Origin: Candidatus Tharpella sp.
Lineage (GTDB): Bacteria; Desulfobacterota; Anaeroferrophillalia; Anaeroferrophillales; Tharpellaceae
DNA length: 13,092 nucleotides
Direction: 5' to 3'
Assembly (NCBI GenBank): GCA_021163565.1
Contig: JAGGTT010000227.1
Location: 1-13,092 of the forward strand
Under the pieces are notes generated by a model. That model did not search any database. It saw only the letters and a list, made by a program, of their open reading frames with translations, and had not been told where the DNA came from. Made by a program: the position numbers and the translations under genes. Numbering within the stretch: position 1 is the stretch's first letter; each line of letters starts with the position of its first letter. Below are positions 1 to 8,255 of this stretch, piece by piece.

Positions 1-667
1 CCCCCCAGGTGACCATGCCGCAGCATTTGAACTCCGGCGGGACAATGGCATTAAACCCAAGTTTTTCCAGAACAAAGATCAGATCAAGTCCCATTTGGGG
101 ATGGAGATAACGGGTTGCACAGCCCGGGAAAAAAAGTATCGGTTGCAAATTCGATGCAGTCCGGCGCTTACGCAAAAGATCGTCAAGATTGTGTTTCGGC
201 AGGGCCGGGATAACGGTTTTTTCATCAATTCCCGGCAGTGGCAGCCGGCGTACCAGACCGCTGTGGCGCGGCAGGCGCCGCCATAGCAGCCATTGTCCGA
301 AAGACCCAAGTTTGACAAATCTGGAGATCGATAAAAAGCGGTTTTTAAGGAGTGCGAAAACTCCTTTTTTAATCGGATTCAAACCCATGATTTCTGTTTG
401 CTGAACCCGGGCAGCGGCAATAATCTCGGTTATCTTTACCCCTTTTGAGCAGTTCTCTTCACAGGAGCAGCAGAGGAGACAGTAATCAACCGCCTCAAGC
501 CAGCCGGTCGGCAGTTCTCGGCTGTCTTTGATTAGCTCTATCAGGTTAAGCTTGCCGCGTGCGACCATATCCTCGCGTCTGGTCTGCCGGTAGATGGGAC
601 AGACCGCCATACAGGCACCGCATTTAACACATTTTTTAAGTTCTTCTTCGATCTCAAATGGAGTCAT
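1..667 (-). CDS. GlcF-like (Fe-S)-binding CCG-domain subunit of a D-2-hydroxyacid dehydrogenase (partial, 3' end missing)
   Basis: The reading frame opens at an ATG at 667 and runs off the left edge after 222 codons without a stop. The N-terminus carries two ferredoxin-type [4Fe-4S] motifs: C13-x2-C16-x2-C19-x3-C23-P, and C63-x2-C66-x2-C69-x3-C73. A CCG (cysteine-rich) domain follows, beginning with the FFPGCATRY segment near residue 190 and reaching the KCCGM motif at the window edge. This arrangement is that of GlcF, LutA/LldE and GlpC-like subunits, which pass electrons from a flavin dehydrogenase to quinone or another membrane acceptor. The gene lies 34 nt after the GlcD-like gene, so the two products probably form one complex. 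No clear Shine-Dalgarno is visible before this ATG. A GlcE-like FAD subunit is not present between the two genes. The substrate (D-lactate, glycolate or another 2-hydroxyacid) cannot be decided from this fragment. Confidence 0.9.
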   Translation of the reverse strand, partial: MTPFEIEEELKKCVKCGACMAVCPIYRQTRREDMVARGKLNLIELIKDSRELPTGWLEAVDYCLLCCSCEENCSKGVKITEIIAAARVQQTEIMGLNPIKKGVFALLKNRFLSISRFVKLGSFGQWLLWRRLPRHSGLVRRLPLPGIDEKTVIPALPKHNLDDLLRKRRTASNLQPILFFPGCATRYLHPQMGLDLIFVLEKLGFNAIVPPEFKCCGMVTWG

Positions 668-701
668 AGTTATATTATTTATAAGTGTGATTCAGGCTGT
701 C

Positions 702-2099
702 TCAGACCGGGAAAATTTTCCCGGGATTAAGTCGATTGTCGGGGTCAAAAGCCTTTTTCACGGCCCGCATCGTGGCAATAGTTACAGGATCCCACTCTTT
801 GTCGAAATAGGCCGATTTGGTATTGCCGATTCCGTGCTCTCCGGAGAGCGTACCGCCCGCTTCCAGAGTTATGGCAAAAATTTCATCGATTCCTTTGCGG
901 CCCCGTTCCGCCTGGTCGGGGTCATTTTTATCGAGCATGACATTAACATGGATATTACCGTCACCGGCATGGCCGAAACAGACGATCGGCAGGTTGATTT
1001 CCCGGGAGAGCTCCTCTAAATTAGAGATTACCTTAGGAATTGCCGCCAATGGTACCGCTATATCTTCATTGATTTTGTGAGGAGCGATATTGGCGATTGC
1101 GGGTGATAGTTTACGGCGGGCGAGCCAGAGTTGTTCGCGCTCACTTTCATCTTTGGCGGCAATCAAAAGCAGGGTGTCATTTTTGAAGAGTTTATTAAGT
1201 TTAAGACTCTGATTTTCGACCTGGGCCTCAGGGCCGTCGAGCTCGACCAAGAGAACCGTGTCCGCCGCTTCCGGCAGGGCGAACGGCAGTTCGGAACGGA
1301 CCGCATTGATGGAATGGTGATCGAGAAATTCGATAGTTGAAGGATTGATCTGGTATTTAAACATCGCGTTTACGGCATGGGCGGCCGCCGTCATTGACGA
1401 AAATGCCAGGAGTGAAGTTTTTACAGTTTCTGGAGCCGGTAGAAGTTTCAAAAGGATTTTGGTGATTACCGCCAGAGTTCCCTCCGAACCGACCAGGAGG
1501 GAGGTGAGATCGTAACCTGAAACCGACTTGATACATTTGTTGCCGCAGGTTATCTTTTCGCCGTTGATCAGATAGGCCTCCAGGCCCATGACAAAGTTAC
1601 CGGTAACTCCGTATTTGACGGCCCGCGGGCCCCCGGCATTTTCGGTGACATTGCCGCCGATGGTCGAAAATGCAAGGCTGGCCGGGTCGGGTGGATAAAA
1701 GAGGCCAAATTTGTCAACCTCCTCCTGCAGGTCACCGGTAACCACCCCCGGTTCGACCGTGGCGATCATATTGTCTTCATCGATTTCCAGGATCCGTCTC
1801 ATTCTGGTCAATGAGAGAATAATGCCGTCGGCGCTCGGAATTGCTCCACCCGACATTCCGCTTCCGGCTCCCCGGGGAAAGATTTTCAGATTTTTTTCGG
1901 TAGCCAGTTTAAGGATGGTTTGTACCTGCAGCTCATTCTCGGGGAGTAGCGCTAACAGCGGAGCAGCACTCTGGCGGGTTGCATCGTAGCCGTAACAGGT
2001 TCGTAATACTTTATCAGCGACAATTTGTTCCGGCCGGAAACCTGCTTCTTTAAGCCGGGTCGTGAGTTGCCGAGCGAGTGGGTCAATCAGTTTATCCAT
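702..2099 (-). CDS. glcD: GlcD-like FAD-linked D-2-hydroxyacid dehydrogenase (glycolate oxidase / D-lactate dehydrogenase family)
   Basis: At 465 residues this is a full-length member of the vanillyl-alcohol-oxidase/PCMH flavoprotein family. The N-terminal FAD-binding half shows PRGAGSGMSGG at 75-85, the YPPDPAS...GGN...NAGG region at 135-157, and LLVGSEGTLAVIT at 201-213. The C-terminal FAD-oxidase half has GHAGDGNIHVN at 376-386, whose two histidines match the metal ligands of D-lactate dehydrogenases. It also has SGEHGIG at 419-425, with the expected catalytic E-H pair, and ends in FDPDNRLNPGKIF. Known members oxidise a D-2-hydroxyacid to the 2-oxoacid, reducing FAD. The start codon overlaps the NFACT stop (ATGGATAA, 8 nt). 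Only a distant GAGAG lies upstream, so translational coupling is likely. Sulfate reducers often use such GlcD plus Fe-S pairs as D-lactate dehydrogenases. The gene symbol marks the family; glycolate versus lactate is undecided. Confidence 0.93.
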   Translation of the reverse strand: MDKLIDPLARQLTTRLKEAGFRPEQIVADKVLRTCYGYDATRQSAAPLLALLPENELQVQTILKLATEKNLKIFPRGAGSGMSGGAIPSADGIILSLTRMRRILEIDEDNMIATVEPGVVTGDLQEEVDKFGLFYPPDPASLAFSTIGGNVTENAGGPRAVKYGVTGNFVMGLEAYLINGEKITCGNKCIKSVSGYDLTSLLVGSEGTLAVITKILLKLLPAPETVKTSLLAFSSMTAAAHAVNAMFKYQINPSTIEFLDHHSINAVRSELPFALPEAADTVLLVELDGPEAQVENQSLKLNKLFKNDTLLLIAAKDESEREQLWLARRKLSPAIANIAPHKINEDIAVPLAAIPKVISNLEELSREINLPIVCFGHAGDGNIHVNVMLDKNDPDQAERGRKGIDEIFAITLEAGGTLSGEHGIGNTKSAYFDKEWDPVTIATMRAVKKAFDPDNRLNPGKIFPV

Positions 2100-3594
2100 G
2101 GTTATTTACTCTCAAGGTCTGTTGCGGTCCGCTTAAAAGAAGCTGACCTAAACGGCCACCTTTGGGCTTGCGCAGGTATTTTACCTGGATCATGGTGACT
2201 TCGACCATCTTCTCCGCTCCGACCTTTGAGTTGGTCGCGGCCAGGGCTGCAGCCTGCATCTTTTCTTCTTCGCACGCTGCAGCTCCCGGAGCGTTTTTCA
2301 GTAAGACATGGGCTCCGGGATGGTTGTGGACATGAAACCAGAGGTCATCCGGAGATCCTAAGTGACGGTAGATGTTTTCGTTGCCGATGACATTGCGGCC
2401 GAGATAGATGATGCCGCCATTGATACCGTCGATTCTTTCAACTCCCCGGTGCTTATGATTGCGGTTTTTCGCTTGCGTTTGCGGTCGCCTGGGTGCGGCG
2501 GCCGGTTGCGGCTGACGGCCTCTTTTTTCAGTTATAGCCGCAGCCAGATCCAGAAGCTCCTGTTCTTCATCCGAGATTTCTCGATCCGGGTCGGCGGTCA
2601 AGCGGTCGAGTTGAAAAAGCAGCTCCTGAGCATAAATTTTTTCCTGTTCGGTGGCCAGCAGGCGTTTACCGATCAGCTTGAGTCCACGTTTAGCCTTTTT
2701 GGCATTTTTATAAAATTTTTCCATGTTTGCCAACGGGCTTAAAGCGGGGTTGAGGCTGAGTTCGATCTTTTCCAGTGTGGTTGAGTAGTAGTCGGTGACT
2801 ACTACCTTTTCGCATCCTCTCTTAAGTTTATGAAGCTCGCCTTTGAGAAGATCGCCGAAGCGGTTATCATTGATATGTTGAGCTTTTTCCTCTCGTTCCA
2901 GGTTCAGTTTCTTTATTCTTCTTTGTAAACGGCGTTGATATTGTTGTAATGCTTTGCTTGAATTCCGAGTTTCGAGATCACCGTAATATTTTTTGTAGTG
3001 CGGGAAAAACCAGTTATCATATTGAGTCTGTAATTGGTCCGGTCTGGTTCTGAAATCGTGGATACCGATAGTCTCAAATAAGCTGGCAGGCCGGTTGCCA
3101 GCGGCAGTTTCACAGATCGGCTCAGGCAGTTGATAGGGGCTGCCGGTTTTAAGTCTCAGGGCCGCACCTTTTTCGAGCATTAAGGCCCCGATCAGCATCT
3201 CTTCTCCCCGGGTCATGAGGACGTTACCTCGTTTCCCGATGAGTTCAATGATGAGTTGTTTCTCCTCTTCGTGCCGGCGGGCCGCTCTGATGATGACAAT
3301 ACGATCACCAATGACCTTTTCAATCGCTTTAATTTTTGCCCCCTGAAAATGGTGGCGGAGGTAGGCACAGAAACGTAAAGGTCGGGGGGGATTGAGGTAG
3401 CGGCGGGAACTTATATGAAGTCCCGCCTCCCGGGGTGCCGCCGATATCAGCAGGCGCCGCTCACCACCGCGGCCGCCGCCGCGGAGGCGTAACAGCAGGT
3501 GGTAGGGAGTCATCTGGTGCACCTTGGTAATGAAGGTCTCCGGCAACTCCTCCGCCAGGGCCGCAACCATGATTTCTAAACTGGTATCATCCAT
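2092..3594 (-). CDS. rqcH: NFACT family protein, RqcH/Rqc2/NEMF homologue (ribosome-associated quality control)
   Basis: This 500-residue protein has the NFACT layout: an NFACT-N domain (about 1-165), a helix-hairpin-helix-like segment (about 168-215), a long charged coiled coil (about 212-355), a basic proline/glutamine-rich linker (357-383), and a C-terminal NFACT-R (DUF814) domain. The last contains DLWFHVHNHPGAHVLLKN (417-434) and KYLRKPKGGRLGQ (472-484). In Bacillus subtilis RqcH and yeast Rqc2 a conserved Asp-Arg pair is needed for tRNA use in tailing stalled nascent chains. The same pair appears here at D97-R98 (IGDRIV). The likely role is binding split 50S subunits carrying peptidyl-tRNA and adding C-terminal alanines. 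The family was once annotated as fibronectin-binding protein FbpA. Its ATG shares its A with the TGA of the upstream selenoprotein gene (TGATG), with no evident Shine-Dalgarno, so it is probably translated by reinitiation. It is slightly shorter than firmicute RqcH; tailing activity is inferred. Confidence 0.88.
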   Translation of the reverse strand: MDDTSLEIMVAALAEELPETFITKVHQMTPYHLLLRLRGGGRGGERRLLISAAPREAGLHISSRRYLNPPRPLRFCAYLRHHFQGAKIKAIEKVIGDRIVIIRAARRHEEEKQLIIELIGKRGNVLMTRGEEMLIGALMLEKGAALRLKTGSPYQLPEPICETAAGNRPASLFETIGIHDFRTRPDQLQTQYDNWFFPHYKKYYGDLETRNSSKALQQYQRRLQRRIKKLNLEREEKAQHINDNRFGDLLKGELHKLKRGCEKVVVTDYYSTTLEKIELSLNPALSPLANMEKFYKNAKKAKRGLKLIGKRLLATEQEKIYAQELLFQLDRLTADPDREISDEEQELLDLAAAITEKRGRQPQPAAAPRRPQTQAKNRNHKHRGVERIDGINGGIIYLGRNVIGNENIYRHLGSPDDLWFHVHNHPGAHVLLKNAPGAAACEEEKMQAAALAATNSKVGAEKMVEVTMIQVKYLRKPKGGRLGQLLLSGPQQTLRVNNHG

Positions 3595-3932
3595 CAGGAA
3601 AATATGGTTTTATAGAGCTCCAGATTGAATCCTGTCACAAGTCGCGTGCCGATTCTTAAAGTCGGGGCCCGCAGATTACCACTGGGTCCCATTGCTGCCT
3701 TTAGAATCTCCTCCCGGTTTGCATCTGTGGGGGTGAAGCTGAGTTGTTTCCTGCCCTTGGCGACAGTTATCGTTTCCGCCTGGCTTAAGATCTGCCAGGC
3801 GGCTTTATGCTCAATCCGTTCCTTGCGGGCATTGGTTACCTCTTTGATCTGCAGTTTGTACTCATCCAGGAACTCCTGGGCTTTTTTACATGAGGTTCAG
3901 CCTTTGCGCATATAGGCCCAATCAATCTTCAT
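3594..3932 (-). CDS. ArsC/Spx-like thioredoxin-fold selenoprotein (in-frame UGA = selenocysteine at residue 12)
   Basis: Translation from the ATG at 3932 with UGA (3899-3897) read as Sec gives one continuous 112-residue protein. Its N-terminus is [12 protein letters not shown]12-T-S-C15-KKAQEFL, a U-x-x-C redox motif where ArsC/Spx-family proteins carry their catalytic Cys or CxxC. Further on are a charged helix, a [14 protein letters not shown] segment (82-95) with a probable cis-proline at P90 after R-A, and a GFNLELY C-terminus. These match my recollection of the proteobacterial 'ArsC family (seleno)protein' group. The start has a strong Shine-Dalgarno (AGAGGAG, 7 nt spacing) and overlaps the parC stop by 11 nt. 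The TGA stop overlaps the NFACT ATG. A hairpin lies just after the UGA. The likely activity is a thiol/selenol oxidoreductase; arsenate reduction is possible but not shown. The alternative is a Cys-to-stop pseudogene, which is unlikely given the intact frame, coupling signals and hairpin. A conventional search would miss this gene or truncate it. Confidence 0.9.
3861..3894 (-). promoter_or_regulatory. Candidate bacterial SECIS element for the UGA at 3897-3899
   Basis: Immediately downstream of the UGA the mRNA can fold into an upper stem CCAGG/CCUGG (3879-3875 with 3870-3866) capped by the tetraloop AGUU (3874-3871). A lower stem CUCAU/AUGAG (3894-3890 with 3865-3861) adds five pairs, separated by a 10-nt A-rich bulge on the 5' side. 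The loop begins 22 nt after the UGA and has G as its second base. Bacterial SECIS hairpins bound by SelB have a guanine near the start of a small apical loop at about this distance. Pairing was done by eye without energies. Confidence 0.65.
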
Positions 3933-6201
3933 TATTGTTCTCCTCTGCCGTAATCACTTCAAGTTGTTCCGCTCGCTGCAGGCCGTGCGGCAGAATCTGG
4001 CCGCGGCGGCCGCGATTACCGATATAACTTTTCAAGCTCTCTTTTTTCAATGTCAGATGGCGGCGGCCGGCGTAAATTTTCAGGGTTGCCTCGGCCGGTA
4101 GGATAACCATGGATTTAAGGATTTCTTTTTTACGCTTGCCGCGGCTCGGGGTCAGATTAATAATCTTGTTGCCTTTACCCCGGGACAGCAACGGCAGTTG
4201 GGTGAGTGAGAAGATCAGTATGCGGCCGCTGCTGCTTAAAGCCACCAGACTTTCCTTCTCAAGGTTTCTGACCAGTAACGGAGCCAGGGGATGGGCTTCC
4301 GGCGGCAGTGTCAATACGGCTTTACCGCTTTTATTTTTACTGACAAGATCCGCAAGTCTGGCGATAAAGCCATAGCCCGAATCCGAGGCGATGAGAAAGA
4401 GATCATCCTCTTCACCCATCAGCATATGTTCTATCGGGGCATTGTCTTCAAGCTGCAGACGGCCGCTCAACGGTTCTCCGTGGCTCCGGGCTGAAGGCAG
4501 GTTATGAGAGGGCAGCGTGTAACAGCGACCGTTAGCTGCGAGAAAAATTACCGGTTGATTGCTACGGCCTGGTACCGCACTTTTAAAGCTGTCGCCAACC
4601 CGGTAGTTGACCTTTTGCGGATCGATGTCGTGCCCCTTGGCGGCCCTGATCCAGCCCTTGTCCGAGAGGATAACCGTGATTGCTTCCGTCGGCAGTAGAT
4701 CAATCGAGGTTAAAGCCAGGGCCTCAGAACGGATAACCGTCGGCGAGCGTCGTTTATCCCCGAACTGTTTAGCGCAGGCTTTGATCTCTTTGCGGATCAG
4801 ACTTTTCAACTTGCGGTTTGAGTCGAGAATCTCTTCGAGTGAACCACGCTCTTTTTCAAGGTCATTTTCTTCACCCTTGATTTTCATCTCCTCAAGCTTG
4901 GCCAGATGACGTAATTTGAGTTCCAGGATTGCTTCCGCCTGAATTTCACTCAAATTAAAACGTTCTATGAGAATTGGTTTTGGCCGGTCGTTGTTGCGGA
5001 TAATCTCAATAATTTCATCAAGATTTAAAAACGCAATCAGCAGGCCGGTCAGAATATGGAGCCGGGCTGTGACTTTGTCTAAACGGTAGTTGAGCCGCCG
5101 CCTGACAACCTCAGTGCGAAAGGTCAGCCATTCACTTAAAATTTCGGCCAGGTTCATAACCCGGGGGCGGCCGTCGAGAGCAATCAGGTTGAGATTGACG
5201 CGGTAGTTTTTTTCAAGATCGGTTGTCGCAAAGAGGTGGGCCATTAACTGTTCACTGTCAACCCGGTTTGAGCGCGGGATAATGACCAGGCGAATCGGTT
5301 CTTCATTGTCTGATTCATCCCGTAAGTCAGCGACCAGAGGTAGTTTTTTAGCTTGCATCTGGGCTGCGATCTGTTCCATGATCCGGGCGCCGGAGGCTTG
5401 ATGCGGCAGCGCGGTAATGACGATGTCGCTATCTTCCTTGTGATATACGGCCCGCATCTTAATTGAGCCCGAACCTTTTTCGTAGATTTTGATGATCTCT
5501 TCATTCGGGGTTATAATCTCGGTTTGCGAAGGGAAATCCGGTCCCTTGATGAATTTGCAAAGCTCTGCCGTGGTCGCCTGGGGATGGTCAAGCAGATGGA
5601 TGCAGGCGGTGGCGACTTCAGCCAGGTTGTGCGGCGGGATGTCGGTAGCCATGCCGACGGCAATGCCGGTGCTGCCATTTAAGAGAATATTGGGCAGGCG
5701 GGCGGGTAGCAGCTTCGGCTCTTTCAGGGTGCCGTCGAAATTATCAACCCAGTCAACCGTACCTTTGCCGAGTTCACTTAAAAGGAGTTCGGCATAGGCC
5801 GAAAGCCGGGATTCAGTGTAACGCATAGCGGCAAATGATTTTGGATCATCCGGAGCGCCCCAGTTGCCCTGGCCGTCGACCAGCGGATAGCGGTAGGTGA
5901 AAGGCTGGGCCATGACCACCATGGCTTCATAGCAGGCGCTGTCGCCATGGGGATGGAATTTACCTAAAACGTCACCTACCGTCCGGGCCGATTTTTTGTA
6001 TTTAGCTCCAGCTTTAAGGCCAAGTTCAGACATCGCGTAGATGATGCGCCGTTGCACCGGTTTAAGACCGTCGCCGATATAAGGCAGAGCCCGGTCGAGG
6101 ATGACGTACATGGCGTATTCTAAGTAGGCTTTTTCTGTAAACTGACCGAGAAACTGTTTCTCAGTAGTATCTTGGATTATGTTGCGGTTGTCCTGATTCA
6201 T
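3922..6201 (-). CDS. parC: DNA topoisomerase IV subunit A
   Basis: ParC is the DNA-cleaving and rejoining subunit of topoisomerase IV, which decatenates chromosomes with ParE. Numbered from the ATG at 6201 it has 759 residues, close to E. coli ParC. The breakage-reunion core shows [16 protein letters not shown], then [15 protein letters not shown], and the catalytic tyrosine in [11 protein letters not shown] (Y128). The quinolone-determining positions are Ser88 and Glu92, the wild-type-like residues. [19 protein letters not shown] and [22 protein letters not shown] follow; the latter is more ParC-like than GyrA-like. The C-terminal part resembles the degenerate ParC propeller, and I did not find the GyrA-box motif of gyrase A. 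The frame is open up to an ATG at 6246. I chose 6201 because AAGGA lies 4 nt before it and because the extra 15 residues look unlike the family. parE lies upstream. Confidence 0.95.
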   Translation of the reverse strand: MNQDNRNIIQDTTEKQFLGQFTEKAYLEYAMYVILDRALPYIGDGLKPVQRRIIYAMSELGLKAGAKYKKSARTVGDVLGKFHPHGDSACYEAMVVMAQPFTYRYPLVDGQGNWGAPDDPKSFAAMRYTESRLSAYAELLLSELGKGTVDWVDNFDGTLKEPKLLPARLPNILLNGSTGIAVGMATDIPPHNLAEVATACIHLLDHPQATTAELCKFIKGPDFPSQTEIITPNEEIIKIYEKGSGSIKMRAVYHKEDSDIVITALPHQASGARIMEQIAAQMQAKKLPLVADLRDESDNEEPIRLVIIPRSNRVDSEQLMAHLFATTDLEKNYRVNLNLIALDGRPRVMNLAEILSEWLTFRTEVVRRRLNYRLDKVTARLHILTGLLIAFLNLDEIIEIIRNNDRPKPILIERFNLSEIQAEAILELKLRHLAKLEEMKIKGEENDLEKERGSLEEILDSNRKLKSLIRKEIKACAKQFGDKRRSPTVIRSEALALTSIDLLPTEAITVILSDKGWIRAAKGHDIDPQKVNYRVGDSFKSAVPGRSNQPVIFLAANGRCYTLPSHNLPSARSHGEPLSGRLQLEDNAPIEHMLMGEEDDLFLIASDSGYGFIARLADLVSKNKSGKAVLTLPPEAHPLAPLLVRNLEKESLVALSSSGRILIFSLTQLPLLSRGKGNKIINLTPSRGKRKKEILKSMVILPAEATLKIYAGRRHLTLKKESLKSYIGNRGRRGQILPHGLQRAEQLEVITAEENNNED
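3940..3946 (-). promoter_or_regulatory. Shine-Dalgarno of the selenoprotein gene
   Basis: The minus strand reads AGAGGAG followed by 7 nt and the ATG at 3932. It lies inside the last codons of parC. It is the best ribosome binding site seen in the window and fixes the selenoprotein start, which otherwise might be dismissed because the frame meets UGA after 11 codons. Confidence 0.8.
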
Positions 6202-6205
6202 GTGA

Positions 6206-6210
6206 TCCTT
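6206..6210 (-). promoter_or_regulatory. Shine-Dalgarno deciding the parC start
   Basis: AAGGA followed by TCAC and ATG supports translation from 6201. The upstream in-frame ATG at 6246 has only CGAGCTA before it and no purine-rich ribosome binding site. Confidence 0.55.
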
Positions 6211-6300
6211 GTGTCTTGACAGTGAGTTTAGTGACTTGCGGAACATTAGCTCGTTTTTAGGACAGAGAAATATTCTGAAAAAGCTACTTGTCTGCGGGCT

Positions 6301-8214
6301 TTAGTCCGCGTCTAAGTTTATAAACTGGTCTTTACCTTCGAGCCAGCGCCGCCGGTCAGCGGCTCTTTTTTTGGCCAGCATCATATCCATTATTTTGAAA
6401 TCTTCTTCTTCGTGATCCAGATTGAGCCGGACCAGTCGGCGGGTCTCCGGAGCCATAGTGGTTTCCCGAAGCTGCAGCGGGTTCATCTCACCCAGACCCT
6501 TAAAGCGTTGCAGATTGATTTTGCCCGCTTTTTTTTCACCTTTAAGGCGATTTAAAATTCCCTCTTTTTCGGCTTCGTCAAGGGCGTAGAAGATATCCTT
6601 GCCCCGGTCAATGCGATAGAGCGGCGGCATCGCGATATAGAGATGTCCGGCGCTGACCAGGGGTTTGAAATGACGCAGGAAGAGGGCGCAGATCAAGGTG
6701 GCAATGTGGAGGCCGTCAGAGTCGGCATCAGCGAGGACGCAGACCTTGCCGTATCTGAGATCGTCAAGTTTGGGTGATCCCGGGTCAACTCCGATTGCGG
6801 AGGAAATGTCGTGAATCTCTTTTGAGGCCATGATGCTTTCGACATCACTCTCCCAGGTGTTTAAGATCTTGCCTCTTAAGGGCATAACCGCCTGAAAGTT
6901 GCGATCCCGGGCTTGTTTGGCCGAGCCGCCGGCGGAATCGCCTTCAACCAGAAAAAGTTCACTCAAGTTGGGATCCTGAGAGACGCAGTCGGCAAGTTTT
7001 CCCGGCAGGGCCGGGCCGCTGGTGATCTTCTTTCGTTCAACTTTCTTTGCCGCCCGCTGCCGTTTCTGGGCGCTGGCGATGACCATCGCCGCCAACTCTT
7101 CACCGAGAGTCGGGTTCTCATTGAGCCAGAGACTGAAGGAGTCTTTAACCACCCCGGCAACAAATGAAGCACTTTCCCGGGAGGTCAGACGTTCTTTGGT
7201 CTGACCCGAAAACTGAGGTTCCGGCATTTTCAGGGAGATGATATAGCTTAAACCTTCCCAGCTGTCTTCGGGAGAGAGTTTGAGCCCCCGGGGCAGCAGG
7301 TTGCGGAAATCACAGAACTCTCTGAAGGCTGCCTGCAAGCCGCTACGCAGGCCGTTGACATGGGTGCCGCCCTGGGATGTCGGGATCAGGTTGACATAGC
7401 TCTCATTGATTAGCTCACCGCCTTCAGGAAGCCAGGTCATGGCCCAAGTGATATTTTCATGTTCACCGGTGAATTTATGGGTAAATGGTTGTTCCGGAAG
7501 CTGCAGATAGTTGCCTAAACTTTGTTTCAGATAGTCGGACAGACCGTCTATAAAGTGCCATTCATAGGTTTTGTCATTGATCAGGTCTCTGAATGATACC
7601 TTGAGACCGGGGCAGAGAACCGCTTTGGCCCGCAGGGAATGTATGAGCCTGGTAGCCACGAATTTGACCGAATCAAAATATTTAGGGTTGGGCCAGAAAT
7701 GAATAGTCGTACCGCTGTTGTGGCGACCGATATCATCTATCCGGTGCAGAGATTCTGTGGCCTCACCGTTAGCGTAGGCGCAACCGAAGCGGCCGCCGTC
7801 ACGGCGGATTTCAACTTCAAGGCGTTCTGAGAGAGCGTTTACCACTGAAACTCCGACCCCGTGCAGGCCGCCGGAACACTGATAGCTTTTCTGCGAGAAT
7901 TTGGCACCGGCATGGAGCCTGGTCATGATCAACTCGACTCCGGGAACCTTCTCTTCAGGATGAATGTCAACCGGCATTCCCCGACCGTTATCTTTGACCG
8001 AGATGGAGTTGTCCGGGTGCAGGGTTACATCGAGACGGTTGGCAAAACCGGCAATCGCTTCATCGACACTGTTGTCGATAACCTCCTGTGCGAGATGGTT
8101 GGGCCGGGTTGTATCCGTATACATTCCCGGCCGCATCTTGACGGGATCGAGGCCCTTAAGGACTTCAATTGCATCAGCGCCGTAGTCATTGTTATGGTTG
8201 TTTTTCTGAGCCAT
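6301..8214 (-). CDS. parE: DNA topoisomerase IV subunit B
   Basis: ParE is the ATPase subunit of topoisomerase IV. At 637 residues it matches the roughly 630 of ParE and is shorter than typical proteobacterial GyrB. The GHKL ATPase domain has EVIDNSVDEAIAG (44-56), DNGRGMPVDIH (75-85) and GGLHGVGVSVVNALS (115-129). The transducer contains QGGTHVNGLRSGL (281-293) and the QTK loop lysine (K340). The TOPRIM domain has LVEGDSAGGSAKQARDR (422-438), with E424 as general acid/base, and DADSDG (496-501) as metal ligands. The C-terminus has the RFKGLGEMNP...ETTM region. It lies 99 nt upstream of parC, so the subunits are co-expressed. No Shine-Dalgarno precedes the ATG; the leader AACAACAACTA is A-rich. 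A 13-codon out-of-frame ORF overlaps the start. Confidence 0.96.
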   Translation of the reverse strand: MAQKNNHNNDYGADAIEVLKGLDPVKMRPGMYTDTTRPNHLAQEVIDNSVDEAIAGFANRLDVTLHPDNSISVKDNGRGMPVDIHPEEKVPGVELIMTRLHAGAKFSQKSYQCSGGLHGVGVSVVNALSERLEVEIRRDGGRFGCAYANGEATESLHRIDDIGRHNSGTTIHFWPNPKYFDSVKFVATRLIHSLRAKAVLCPGLKVSFRDLINDKTYEWHFIDGLSDYLKQSLGNYLQLPEQPFTHKFTGEHENITWAMTWLPEGGELINESYVNLIPTSQGGTHVNGLRSGLQAAFREFCDFRNLLPRGLKLSPEDSWEGLSYIISLKMPEPQFSGQTKERLTSRESASFVAGVVKDSFSLWLNENPTLGEELAAMVIASAQKRQRAAKKVERKKITSGPALPGKLADCVSQDPNLSELFLVEGDSAGGSAKQARDRNFQAVMPLRGKILNTWESDVESIMASKEIHDISSAIGVDPGSPKLDDLRYGKVCVLADADSDGLHIATLICALFLRHFKPLVSAGHLYIAMPPLYRIDRGKDIFYALDEAEKEGILNRLKGEKKAGKINLQRFKGLGEMNPLQLRETTMAPETRRLVRLNLDHEEEDFKIMDMMLAKKRAADRRRWLEGKDQFINLDAD

Positions 8215-8255
8215 TAGTTGTTGTTTTATCCATTAGTGGTTAATTAACATTAAGG

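Noticed and set aside
594..1019. Plus-strand 141-codon frame
   Set aside because: It overlaps the starts and ends of the well-supported GlcD and Fe-S genes on the other strand and shows no domain.
3897..3899. Nonsense mutation or sequencing error making the ArsC-like gene a pseudogene
   Set aside because: The UGA sits exactly at the redox-active position, the frame is otherwise intact, and a SECIS-like hairpin follows. It cannot be fully excluded without checking for selABCD.
3625..3915. Plus-strand 96-codon frame in the parC-NFACT gap
   Set aside because: It is the antisense shadow of the selenoprotein gene. It has no recognisable domain, and the minus strand has a Shine-Dalgarno, coupling overlaps and a family match.
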